Below are positions 1 through 6,338 of a stretch of DNA of 56,473 nt, piece after piece. How positions within the stretch are numbered: position 1 is the first letter of the stretch; every line of letters starts with the position of its first letter. This DNA comes from Oceanospirillum maris DSM 6286 (GTDB lineage Bacteria > Pseudomonadota > Gammaproteobacteria > Pseudomonadales > Halomonadaceae): the NCBI RefSeq assembly GCF_000422865.1, contig NZ_AUGW01000024.1, positions 1-56,473 on the forward strand. The letters run 5' to 3'. The notes under the pieces were generated by a model. That model did not search any database and was not told where the DNA came from. It saw only the letters and a list, made by a program, of their open reading frames with translations. The position numbers and the translations under genes are program-made.

Positions 1-384
1 TCAGATTTATACGAGTGGTCAGGAAAACTCAGAGAAGTTGATATTACGAAAGGGCATACTAGATTTTGTAATGTTTCATTTATCGAAAATGAAGCTTATA
101 AGTTATTAAATAAGTTGTCACAAGATAACTATTTGGTGGGTCTAGAATACAGCGAGTTTATTACAAAGCTATCAGAATATTATTGTGATCTAAATATGAT
201 TCACCCTTTTAGGGAAGGTAATGGTCGTGCTCAGCGTATTTTTTTTGAGCACTTAGTTATTAATGCTGGATTTGAAATATCTTTCGATGCTGTAAGTGTT
301 GACGATTGGATTGAGGCAAATATATTAGGTGTCCATTGTGATTTTTCAAAAATGAAAGCTGTTCTTAATATCTGTGTATCCTAG
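1..384 (+). CDS. Fic/DOC-family protein, 5'-truncated by window edge
   Basis: The reading frame is open from base 1 to the TAG at 382-384, so only the last 127 residues are visible. The segment YEWSGKLREVDITKG near the beginning and HPFREGNGRAQR about 70 residues later are the two hallmarks of Fic domains. The second is the catalytic loop HPFx(D/E)GNGRxxR, complete with His and both Arg. Active Fic proteins transfer AMP or another nucleotide moiety to a hydroxyl group of a target protein. No inhibitory helix can be judged because the N-terminus is missing. The gene ends 4 bases before an integron-type attC site, which suggests it travelled as a gene cassette; many cassette genes are toxins or modifiers. 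Whether an antitoxin precedes it lies outside the window. Confidence 0.85.
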   Translation, partial: SDLYEWSGKLREVDITKGHTRFCNVSFIENEAYKLLNKLSQDNYLVGLEYSEFITKLSEYYCDLNMIHPFREGNGRAQRIFFEHLVINAGFEISFDAVSVDDWIEANILGVHCDFSKMKAVLNICVS

Positions 385-387
385 AAA

Positions 388-654
388 GCTAACAAAGTCG
401 TCAACGCGGACAAAAAACTTGTTGGCTGTTACGCTTCGCTACACATTTTAACCCGCTGTTTTAGTCCGATTAGTGCGGCTTCAGGCTGTAGAAAAACCTA
501 ACAGGTTCTGGTTGTTGAGAATTTATCACGCGCCTACGTTGATTTAAGATTATTTGGCGATGAAAACTGCCCTAGAATTCACGTAGAAGCGTCATTTTTA
601 GTACAAAAAATGATCAATTTTTGAGTCTGAGGTTTTTCTACAGCCTCGTTAGGC
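388..654 (+). other. Integron attC-like recombination site, interrupted
   Basis: The left arm begins GCTAACAAAGTCG at 388, straight after the fic stop. The right core GTTAGGC is at 648-654. If the inverted-repeat element at 483-646 is removed, the two arms pair: left CTAACAAAGTCGTCAACGC (389 onward) matches the reverse complement of the right arm (466-482 plus 647-654) with a few mismatches and extra unpaired bases, as attC sites have. An inner stem GGACAAAAAAC (408-418) pairs with the GTTTTAGTCC stretch near 457-466. The reconstructed site would be about 103 bp, a usual attC length. This is seen in the sequence; the identity as attC is inference. Confidence 0.6.
483..646. mobile_element. MITE-like element with 17-bp perfect terminal inverted repeats
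   Basis: AGGCTGTAGAAAAACCT at 483-499 and its exact reverse complement at 630-646 bound a 164-bp non-coding segment. It lies inside the right arm of the attC-like site. No clear target duplication is visible beyond a single C on each side (482 and 647). It has no transposase, so it would be a non-autonomous element. An alternative is that the inverted repeats are an unusual extension of the attC stem. Confidence 0.55.
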
Positions 655-677
655 ACAAGCATTATTCGGGAGATAAG

Positions 678-1244
678 GTGGAAGCTAAACTTGAAGCGGT
701 GAATGAGAGGGCAGTTGAACTGATTGCACTTGCTCAAGATTTGTTTGGTCCAATGTCCTCGGAGTGGACGTACGATGGTGTTGCATTCTACGACCATCAG
801 CCGCACCTAAATTACTCGCCAGACACGGGAACAGTACAAATCTGGCTAAGTCTTCGAGCCCTTGATGATGAGTTTCAGCGTGATTTCCAGCTAGCTCATG
901 AAGTCTGCCACCTTCTTTATCCATCAGTAGCGTTGGATCATCCGGTAGAACCAAAGGCAAATGTCGTTAACGAGGGTATTTCCACGTACTTTTCGGTTAT
1001 TGCAGTTAACTTATACCATGGGGAGGACGCAGCAGAAGTTGCTCTACAAAGTCTTCAGTCGTTCTATCCACGATACTATTTTGCTTTTCTTCAAGTTTCG
1101 TCTCTTCTCAAAAAGGATCGTGACGCGGTGAAGAAGATAAGAAGTGTTCAGCCAATGGTTAATGATCTCACCTTTGATGATTTACGTGCTTGTGGTTTGT
1201 CGCTGACCGATAAGGAAATTGAGTCACTGATCGAACCTTTTTGA
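678..1244 (+). CDS. Cassette-encoded putative zinc metallopeptidase (HExxH), function unknown
   Basis: I place the start at GTG 678, preceded by GGGAGA at 668-673 and lying 24 bases after the attC core, as is usual for cassette genes. A longer frame opens at a TTG at 621 inside the inverted-repeat element and is unlikely. The 188-residue product has FQLAHEVCHLLYP, a zinc-binding HExxH motif, followed about 28 residues later by NEGISTYFS. Its glutamate is well placed to be the third zinc ligand (gluzincin arrangement). No signal peptide or membrane segment is seen, so a cytoplasmic protein is expected. The substrate is unknown. The remaining sequence is not recognised. Confidence 0.65.
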   Translation: MEAKLEAVNERAVELIALAQDLFGPMSSEWTYDGVAFYDHQPHLNYSPDTGTVQIWLSLRALDDEFQRDFQLAHEVCHLLYPSVALDHPVEPKANVVNEGISTYFSVIAVNLYHGEDAAEVALQSLQSFYPRYYFAFLQVSSLLKKDRDAVKKIRSVQPMVNDLTFDDLRACGLSLTDKEIESLIEPF

Positions 1245-1296
1245 GAGGGTTGTTTGTTATTCTCAAGTTACTTCGCATGGGCTGGTAATGAAATGC

Positions 1297-1379
1297 GGGA
1301 CACCCATAATTTAGCCAAACCAAAACTGGCTTGTCTCATCTCATGGGATTGTTCACCGAAATAATTAATGGGTGTTCCC
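1297..1379. repeat. Inverted pair of the GGGACACCCAT dispersed repeat
   Basis: GGGACACCCATAATTTA at 1297-1313 faces an imperfect inverted copy (TAATTAATGGGTGTTCCC) at 1362-1379. The same core recurs at 1909-1925 in direct orientation and in inverse orientation at 25449-25464 and 55053-55064. Such short palindromic motifs often mark REP-type or transposon-end sequences; the source element is not identified. No attC site was recognised in this gap, so the cassette status of the neighbouring genes past 1244 is unproven. Confidence 0.55.
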
Positions 1380-1388
1380 GATACGTAA

Positions 1389-1766
1389 TTAGGTTCTTTC
1401 AAGAACGAGTTCGCCCTCGACTTCTGTGCCATCTGGCAAGGTCACTTTACCTTTTGCCTTTATGCGGTAGTTTTTATATATCGCCCAGATCAATACAACA
1501 CCAAGGCCTAAGGCGATAATTGCTAGAGCGAGACTTCCTCCTGTAAGAGCTGTAATAGCAGCGGCTCCCCAGCCCAGTGGGTTCCAGCTATTTGTCAAAG
1601 CAAGCGCCGATCCCCCGAGAACAGCTGTTAGCGCTGCTTTTGATGCTGTATTAACGGTTTGTACATGATCAGCAAGCTCCTGATTTTTAATCACTATATA
1701 GTCTGCTTCATTATCAAGAGCTCTTTCGAGCTGCTTTTTTGTTCTTACTATTTCTACATTTGCCAT
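1389..1766 (-). CDS. Hypothetical small membrane protein (125 aa)
   Basis: The family is not recognised. The product has a hydrophilic first 45 residues with acidic and lysine-rich stretches. Two hydrophobic segments follow at about residues 45-75 (Ala/Leu/Gly-rich) and 77-95 (LALAIIALGLGVVLIWAIY), separated by a short glycine-rich turn. A short basic C-terminal domain contains KVTLPDGTEVEGELVLE, a beta-strand-like stretch. It is probably an inner-membrane hairpin protein with both ends on one side. The gene faces opposite to its neighbours and lies between two directly repeated GGGACACCCATAATTTA motifs (1297 and 1909), which suggests it arrived as a mobile unit. A start at 1766 is supported by a GAGGGAA purine run just upstream. 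Confidence 0.6.
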   Translation of the reverse strand: MANVEIVRTKKQLERALDNEADYIVIKNQELADHVQTVNTASKAALTAVLGGSALALTNSWNPLGWGAAAITALTGGSLALAIIALGLGVVLIWAIYKNYRIKAKGKVTLPDGTEVEGELVLERT

Positions 1767-2159
1767 ATAAATTCCCTCTTTTTTGATCTTTATATTTTAG
1801 CCTACTTTGTGTGTGGCTAATTTTAGGATGCGAGCTGTTAGCTGATCCAAGATAAGGCGGACACTTGAACTTGGACTGATGGGTGGCGTTCAAGTCCAAA
1901 GGAAAGCTGGGACACCCATAATTTAACCCTTCCAAAATCATCGAGTCTAAGCGAGATGTTTTGGCGGGCGATGGATAGCGCAACTTACAAAGCAAGTTTT
2001 CTTATCCTATTCTTATTGGGCTTCAAGATTGCTTGAGTCATTAGACTGTTTGGAGTATGAAAACCACACACAATAGACACATTATATCCTCCGTTTCTTG
2101 TCTGAGCTTATGGCTACGCGTTGTAAGCAATCCTAACCGTAAGACGGGAAAAACGAATC
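1767..2159. other. Gene-free stretch with GGGACACCCATAATTTA repeat copy
   Basis: No convincing gene. The repeat copy lies at 1909-1925. A hairpin-forming segment around 1866-1900 (TTGGACT pairing with AGTCCAA) precedes it. The rest shows no recognisable coding or RNA signal. Confidence 0.5.
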
Positions 2160-2271
2160 AGTTAGCCGCCCGTTTTGGCTAGGGCGACTAATGCCGTCGG
2201 GCATGGCCGCCTAGTCGTAGGAACCTCCCACTAGAGTCAGCTTATCTGATTTAGTGGAGGGAGGATGTCAA
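2160..2271 (+). mobile_element. IS200/IS605-like right end with omegaRNA-like folds, no tnpB
   Basis: A compact series of hairpins runs into the sequence GGATGTCAA at 2263-2271, the typical last bases of many IS200/IS605 (TnpB-type) elements. CGACTA (2185-2190) pairs with TAGTCG (2212-2217) around an inner hairpin ATGCC-GTCG-GGCAT (2191-2204). CCTCCCACTA (2224-2233) pairs with TAGTGGAGGGAGG (2252-2264) around a further inner stem. In intact elements this region encodes the scaffold of the guide RNA of TnpB. No transposase or TnpB frame is present upstream, so it is a relic or a non-autonomous copy. Its last bases overlap the stop codon of the LysR gene. Confidence 0.5.
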
Positions 2272-3167
2272 CTAAGCCGCTTAGCTATAGCCTCTATCGC
2301 CATTTTTACGCCAATAGGTACCGCAGCTTGATAAGAGTGCAATGCATAGACATTGACCTTATCGAGTTGATGATCAGGAAATAGCTCCGCTAACGTCTGG
2401 CTATGCTTGGCAAAGATAAAGTCTGGAATTATACCAACACCAAACCCTTGCTCTAACATACTCAAACAGGTGGATAGGGTATTAGCCTTATGATGGTTTT
2501 TAAAATTAAGCTCAAAGGCTGGCGTGCCATTTTTATCACTGTGACTGTCTTTACGGCTAAAGCTGTGATGAATCGACTTTTCTTGCCAGTGATTAGCGAC
2601 GTATCTGGTATTACCTACTTTTAATGCTTCAATATCACTCTGGCAGGCTTTAGCTGTTTGCAGTGAGCCACAAAGCACATCTCTAAAATCACCAATACGC
2701 TTTTGTTTCAGATTACTTATTTTTGATTCGCCAACCCGTATCGCAATATCAATACCTTCTTGCATCAAGTCTAATTGCCCATCATGACTAATCAGCTCTA
2801 ATTCGACCTCGGGATAGGCATAAAACACATCGTGCAGAGCGGGTAATACCAGGTGCTCCATTAATGCATGCGGAGCGGTTATCTTGATTAGCCCTTTAGG
2901 CGTAAGTTGTAATTGCTGGGCGTCTTGCCAAGCTTGTTCTGCGAGTTCATGCAGGGTGCAACACTGTTGATAGAAATGTTCACCTGCAGGTGTCAGGCTT
3001 TGTTTACGTGTGGTGCGTTTAAGCAAAGTGACCGCAAGCTCTGTTTCCAGTTGCTTAAGATGCTGACTGATAACCGACTTCGAGACGTCGAGTTTTTCCG
3101 CTGCACGGGTTATCGAACCGAGTTTAACGACGTACATAAATACCGTCATTTGTTTAAGTTTACTCAT
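2268..3167 (-). CDS. LysR-family transcriptional regulator
   Basis: 299 residues, the normal LysR length. An N-terminal winged helix-turn-helix (about residues 3-62: MTVFMYVVKLGSITRAAEKL, then SKSVISQHLKQLE) is followed by a substrate-binding domain (about 90-295) with the usual ITAPHALMEHLVLPAL opening. It resembles the subgroup that regulates adjacent divergent genes; the NTF2-like gene starts 193 bases away in the opposite direction and is the likely target. The effector is unknown. The stop codon is formed at the junction with the IS605-like end, so the last residues may have been replaced by the insertion, although overall length is normal. Confidence 0.88.
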   Translation of the reverse strand: MSKLKQMTVFMYVVKLGSITRAAEKLDVSKSVISQHLKQLETELAVTLLKRTTRKQSLTPAGEHFYQQCCTLHELAEQAWQDAQQLQLTPKGLIKITAPHALMEHLVLPALHDVFYAYPEVELELISHDGQLDLMQEGIDIAIRVGESKISNLKQKRIGDFRDVLCGSLQTAKACQSDIEALKVGNTRYVANHWQEKSIHHSFSRKDSHSDKNGTPAFELNFKNHHKANTLSTCLSMLEQGFGVGIIPDFIFAKHSQTLAELFPDHQLDKVNVYALHSYQAAVPIGVKMAIEAIAKRLS

Positions 3168-3360
3168 TATTTATGCTTACCTGGTATCGTCTCGCGTAGA
3201 TTGCTGCTGGTCGTCGGTTATGACTATTGTTCTGTTTATCTTAACAGTGTTTTCTGATTGGTCTGTTTTTGTTTGTTAGTGATGGCGCTAAAGTGCAGCC
3301 ATACACCTAGACAGCCGTCACAGCGTTATAAATTAGCCAGACACTTATCGGAGAAAGACA

Positions 3361-3756
3361 ATGACACAAGAACAAACTCTATTAGCCTGTAAAGCCGGTA
3401 TCGCAGCATGGCAGGCGGCCTTTAACAATCAAGATGCAGCCGGTTGCGCAGCGCAATATGAAGAAGATAGCGTCATGCACGCCCGTCCATTTGGCACATT
3501 CATTGGTCGTGAAGCGATCCAAACATTTTGGCAAGGTATCATTGATCAAGGTTTTAGCGATGTCGATTACACCGATATTGAATGGGTAACAATGAACGAT
3601 GATAGCTGTGTATTAACCGATGATAGCTGTGTATTAACTGCTAAATGGACAATGAACAAAGCCTTCGGCGTCGTTCATCATGAACAATGGCGTATTCAAG
3701 CAGACGGCAGTGCACTGTTAGCTGCAGATGATTTTGAAGTGAAAGGCGAACGCTAA
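3361..3756 (+). CDS. SnoaL/NTF2-like (DUF4440-type) small protein
   Basis: 131 residues with the alpha+beta cone pattern of NTF2-like proteins: an initial helix (AGIAAWQAAFNNQDAAGCAAQY), EEDSVMHARPFGTFIGREAIQTFW and then alternating strands. Related proteins act as small-molecule isomerases or hydrolases, or as ligand-binding proteins; no specific reaction can be assigned. The start at 3361 has a good GGAGA 5-10 bases upstream. The gene contains an exact-length tandem duplication of 21 bp at 3598-3618 and 3619-3639, which repeats the residues DDSCVLT within one strand and would insert seven residues in the fold. This may impair it or be tolerated in a loop. It is divergent from the LysR gene, its likely regulator. 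Confidence 0.75.
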   Translation: MTQEQTLLACKAGIAAWQAAFNNQDAAGCAAQYEEDSVMHARPFGTFIGREAIQTFWQGIIDQGFSDVDYTDIEWVTMNDDSCVLTDDSCVLTAKWTMNKAFGVVHHEQWRIQADGSALLAADDFEVKGER

Positions 3757-3797
3757 ATTTATGGATGTCCCAAATAATCTATCCGTTTGAACTGAAA

Positions 3798-3828
3798 TGA
3801 GCCTCAGTGTTGAGGCTCAATGGTTTTT
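3798..3828 (+). terminator. Intrinsic terminator between convergent genes
   Basis: TGAGCCTCA (3798-3806), loop GTGT, TGAGGCTCA (3811-3819), then ATGGTTTTTA. A perfect 9-bp stem with a modest T-run ends the NTF2-like gene and faces the end of the phoX-like gene. Confidence 0.65.
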
Positions 3829-3848
3829 ATGGCGTTGAAAATATAAGC

Positions 3849-5780
3849 CTAGCTGCCCACTATGCCGCCGTCTTTTTTCGTAATCACCATGAGTGACGGT
3901 CTTGGGGGCATATCCGGTTTGAAATCAGGCCAGCGGGTAACGGGGTCGCTAAAGGTTGATTCCCTTGCAAAGGGCGGGTAATCTTTTGCGCCATCGGAGC
4001 CTGGGTGCTGTACTGAGACAAATAGGGTTTTATCATCGGGGGTGAAAGCAGGGCTGGCCATCTCCGCACCCACGGGCACGCGGAAAAACATACGCGCCGC
4101 GCCGCGTTTTTTACCGTGCGTTTCCACCGCCCAGATACCATCCGTAGAGCCGGTTTTACCCCAATCGTCCCCTTGATCGGTTGTTACCCATAACCGCCCC
4201 CGTCCATCTACCGCAAAGTTATCTGGGGCGATAAACCAATTATCATCGGCTTTACCCTCTTTAGGCGTGCTGGCATGTAGCATGATGTCCCAGCTGTAAT
4301 GCTCTGAGGCATGATCGCCCAACGGTGGGGTAAGCTGTAATATCTGTCCCTCTTGAGGTGTTTTATCGCTATCAGGGCTGTCGCCTAGCAGCATCAGATA
4401 GACGGTATTGGTTTTAGGGTTAACGGTTACATCTTCTGGCCGGTTAAGGGGGGTCGCCCCAAGAGTATCAGCGGCTAGTCTGGCATCAATCACAACGTCT
4501 GCTTGGCTATCAAAGCCATTGTTCTTGGTTAAAGGGCCGTAACCGTAACGTAAAGGTAGCCAGTTAAGTGTGCTGCCCTCTTCAAAACGAGCCACATAAA
4601 GGGTGCCTTCATCCAGTAAGTCAAAGTTCGCTCGACGGCTGTGGGGGTCGTAACGTCCGTGGGTGACAAACTTATACAGATACTCGCCTGCCTGATCATC
4701 TGCGGAATAAACCACCACGCGGCCATCATCATTGACGACAACGGCGGCACCTTCATGCTTAAAGCGCCCTAGGGCGGTACGCTTAATGGGGCGGGCGTGG
4801 GGGTCGTAGGGGTCAAGCTCTACAATCCAGCCAAAGCGATTGATTTCGTTGGGTTCTTGCTCAATATCAAAACGGGCGTGATGTTTACCCCAGTCAAACC
4901 ATTTGCCGGGTATGCCGTAGCGCTTCAGCTTCTCTTTTTCGGGATGATGTTTCTTTTTACCGCAAAAGTAACCGTTAAAATTCTCTTCTGCGGTTAACAG
5001 GGTTCCCCAGGGGGTCATGCCGCCTGCACAGTTATTGAGTGTGCCAATGACATGGCGACCCTTGGGGTCATACTCTGTTTTTAGTCGCTCATGTCCTGCT
5101 GCGGGGCCGGAAAGATCCAGTACATCTTTGAGGGGACTAATTCTTCGGTTGTAAGGGCTAAAACGGACACACTGCCAACGTCCTTTGCGATCTTTTTCAA
5201 TTTCGATAACACTTAAACCGTGGGCGGCCATCTCAATTTCGCACAGTTGGCGCTCGTGTTCTTGTTTATTCTTTGCAGACTTCCCCAGTTTTTTAGCATC
5301 TGTATCATTTTTAGCCCCCGCTTCTTTTGGCTGCTCAGGAAACATCAGTTTGCGAGTGGTGTATTCATGATTAACGGCCAGCAAACCACGGTCGGGGTTA
5401 TAAGAGCCACGGGGCAGAGGGAAAAAACCGACAAAATCATTGTTGTAGCCAAACTGGCGCGCTTGGGCCTGAGGTGTTTGTCCCATTGGATCAAATTCTG
5501 GCGCATCGCCGGTAACAGGATCACCCCAACGAATCAGAATATCCGCACGATAACCTTCTGCTACGTGGTGGGTGCTATCCACACCATAGGGTAAGCTTGA
5601 GAAAGAGAAGTCCTGCGTATCATCGGCTTTTTTCTTGGGCTTTTTTTTCTTAGCGGTAACAAGTTCTGCGTTTAAGGCCGTTGTTTCTGCTGAACATAGG
5701 GGTATTAACTGGCTAAGGTCGGGCTGTTTTTCTGGGCTGATACGCATATCTTCATCAGCATCCCACTGCTTGGTTATCAT
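3849..5780 (-). CDS. PhoX/DUF839 family protein
   Basis: 643 residues. The start chosen is ATG at 5780, which has AGGA ten bases upstream; a longer frame to 5819 has no ribosome site. The PhoX family folds as a beta-propeller; PhoX itself is a calcium/iron-dependent alkaline phosphatase. Matching features include LLAVNHEYTTRKLMFPEQ (about 130-150), TPWGTLLTAEENFNGYF (about 255-275), RPEDVTVNPKTNTVYLMLLG and a C-terminal SVQHPG. Unlike secreted PhoX, there is no twin-arginine or Sec signal; the N-terminus is charged (TKQWDADEDMRISPEKQP) with a lysine cluster AKKKKPKKK near residue 45. It may therefore be cytoplasmic or a non-phosphatase paralogue. It stands alone between a terminator and a long gap. 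Confidence 0.85.
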   Translation of the reverse strand: MITKQWDADEDMRISPEKQPDLSQLIPLCSAETTALNAELVTAKKKKPKKKADDTQDFSFSSLPYGVDSTHHVAEGYRADILIRWGDPVTGDAPEFDPMGQTPQAQARQFGYNNDFVGFFPLPRGSYNPDRGLLAVNHEYTTRKLMFPEQPKEAGAKNDTDAKKLGKSAKNKQEHERQLCEIEMAAHGLSVIEIEKDRKGRWQCVRFSPYNRRISPLKDVLDLSGPAAGHERLKTEYDPKGRHVIGTLNNCAGGMTPWGTLLTAEENFNGYFCGKKKHHPEKEKLKRYGIPGKWFDWGKHHARFDIEQEPNEINRFGWIVELDPYDPHARPIKRTALGRFKHEGAAVVVNDDGRVVVYSADDQAGEYLYKFVTHGRYDPHSRRANFDLLDEGTLYVARFEEGSTLNWLPLRYGYGPLTKNNGFDSQADVVIDARLAADTLGATPLNRPEDVTVNPKTNTVYLMLLGDSPDSDKTPQEGQILQLTPPLGDHASEHYSWDIMLHASTPKEGKADDNWFIAPDNFAVDGRGRLWVTTDQGDDWGKTGSTDGIWAVETHGKKRGAARMFFRVPVGAEMASPAFTPDDKTLFVSVQHPGSDGAKDYPPFARESTFSDPVTRWPDFKPDMPPRPSLMVITKKDGGIVGS

Positions 5781-6338
5781 CGCAATTGTCCTTATAGAAG
5801 ATTTAGGCAAGTCGTACAAAATCTCTAGGCTCTATGCTGCGGGTGCGAAGTGACAATTACGTTAAATGCGATGAAGAAGATGTTCGGAATATAGAGAGAG
5901 GAATATGGATTCGGAAGTAAAAGATAAAAATGGGGACATCCGCTTTCCCCTAAGAGCAACAGCCTTTCGGCCTGCATTCACACCGTTATCGCTATAAAGT
6001 ACTCGTTAAGAGACTTTTGGCTTTGCTGGAGAATTCGAGCAAACGCGATGAATTTGATTGGAACCTTGATAGCTTATCTCTTCAGTAACAAAAAGCGGCT
6101 GTATTAGCGGTATCCATTATGGCGGTCGCATCACTGGATCATACGTCCCATCCGTAGATTTCTTGCCTTTGGAGTCTTGGGGATCCCTTTTGATACGATG
6201 TCTCGATAAAGGATAGTTTGAACTAAAAATAATCGGAGCAATACTCGGTTCACTACTGTTTTGTTTCAGGGTTTTCCCTAGGGTATTATCTTTCGCTGAC
6301 AGGTATACTAAATTGAATCTGCAGACGGGATACCTCTA
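5781..6338. other. Long intergenic region with CCCTAGGG palindrome
   Basis: About 560 bases without a gene. Near its right end, 56 bases before the kinase gene, the palindrome CCCTAGGG sits at 6276-6283 in the context GGTTTTCCCTAGGGTATT. The same 8-mer occurs at 10201-10208 before the 646-aa gene. A TGGGGACATCCGC stretch near 5930 is a weak relative of the dispersed GGGACACCC repeat. Nothing else is recognised. Confidence 0.4.

Noticed and set aside
621-677. TTG start at 621 for the peptidase-like gene
   Set aside because: It lies within the inverted-repeat element and attC core; GTG 678 has a good ribosome site.
1714-1995. 93-codon frame on the minus strand overlapping the start of the 125-aa gene
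   Set aside because: No ribosome site, no recognisable domain, and it spans the dispersed repeat.
1-2000. Complete integron with integrase
   Set aside because: Only one attC-like site is visible and no integrase frame is in the window.
5781-6338. Transposase relic in the long gap
   Set aside because: Some stretches resemble repeat ends, but no frame with transposase motifs was found on either strand.
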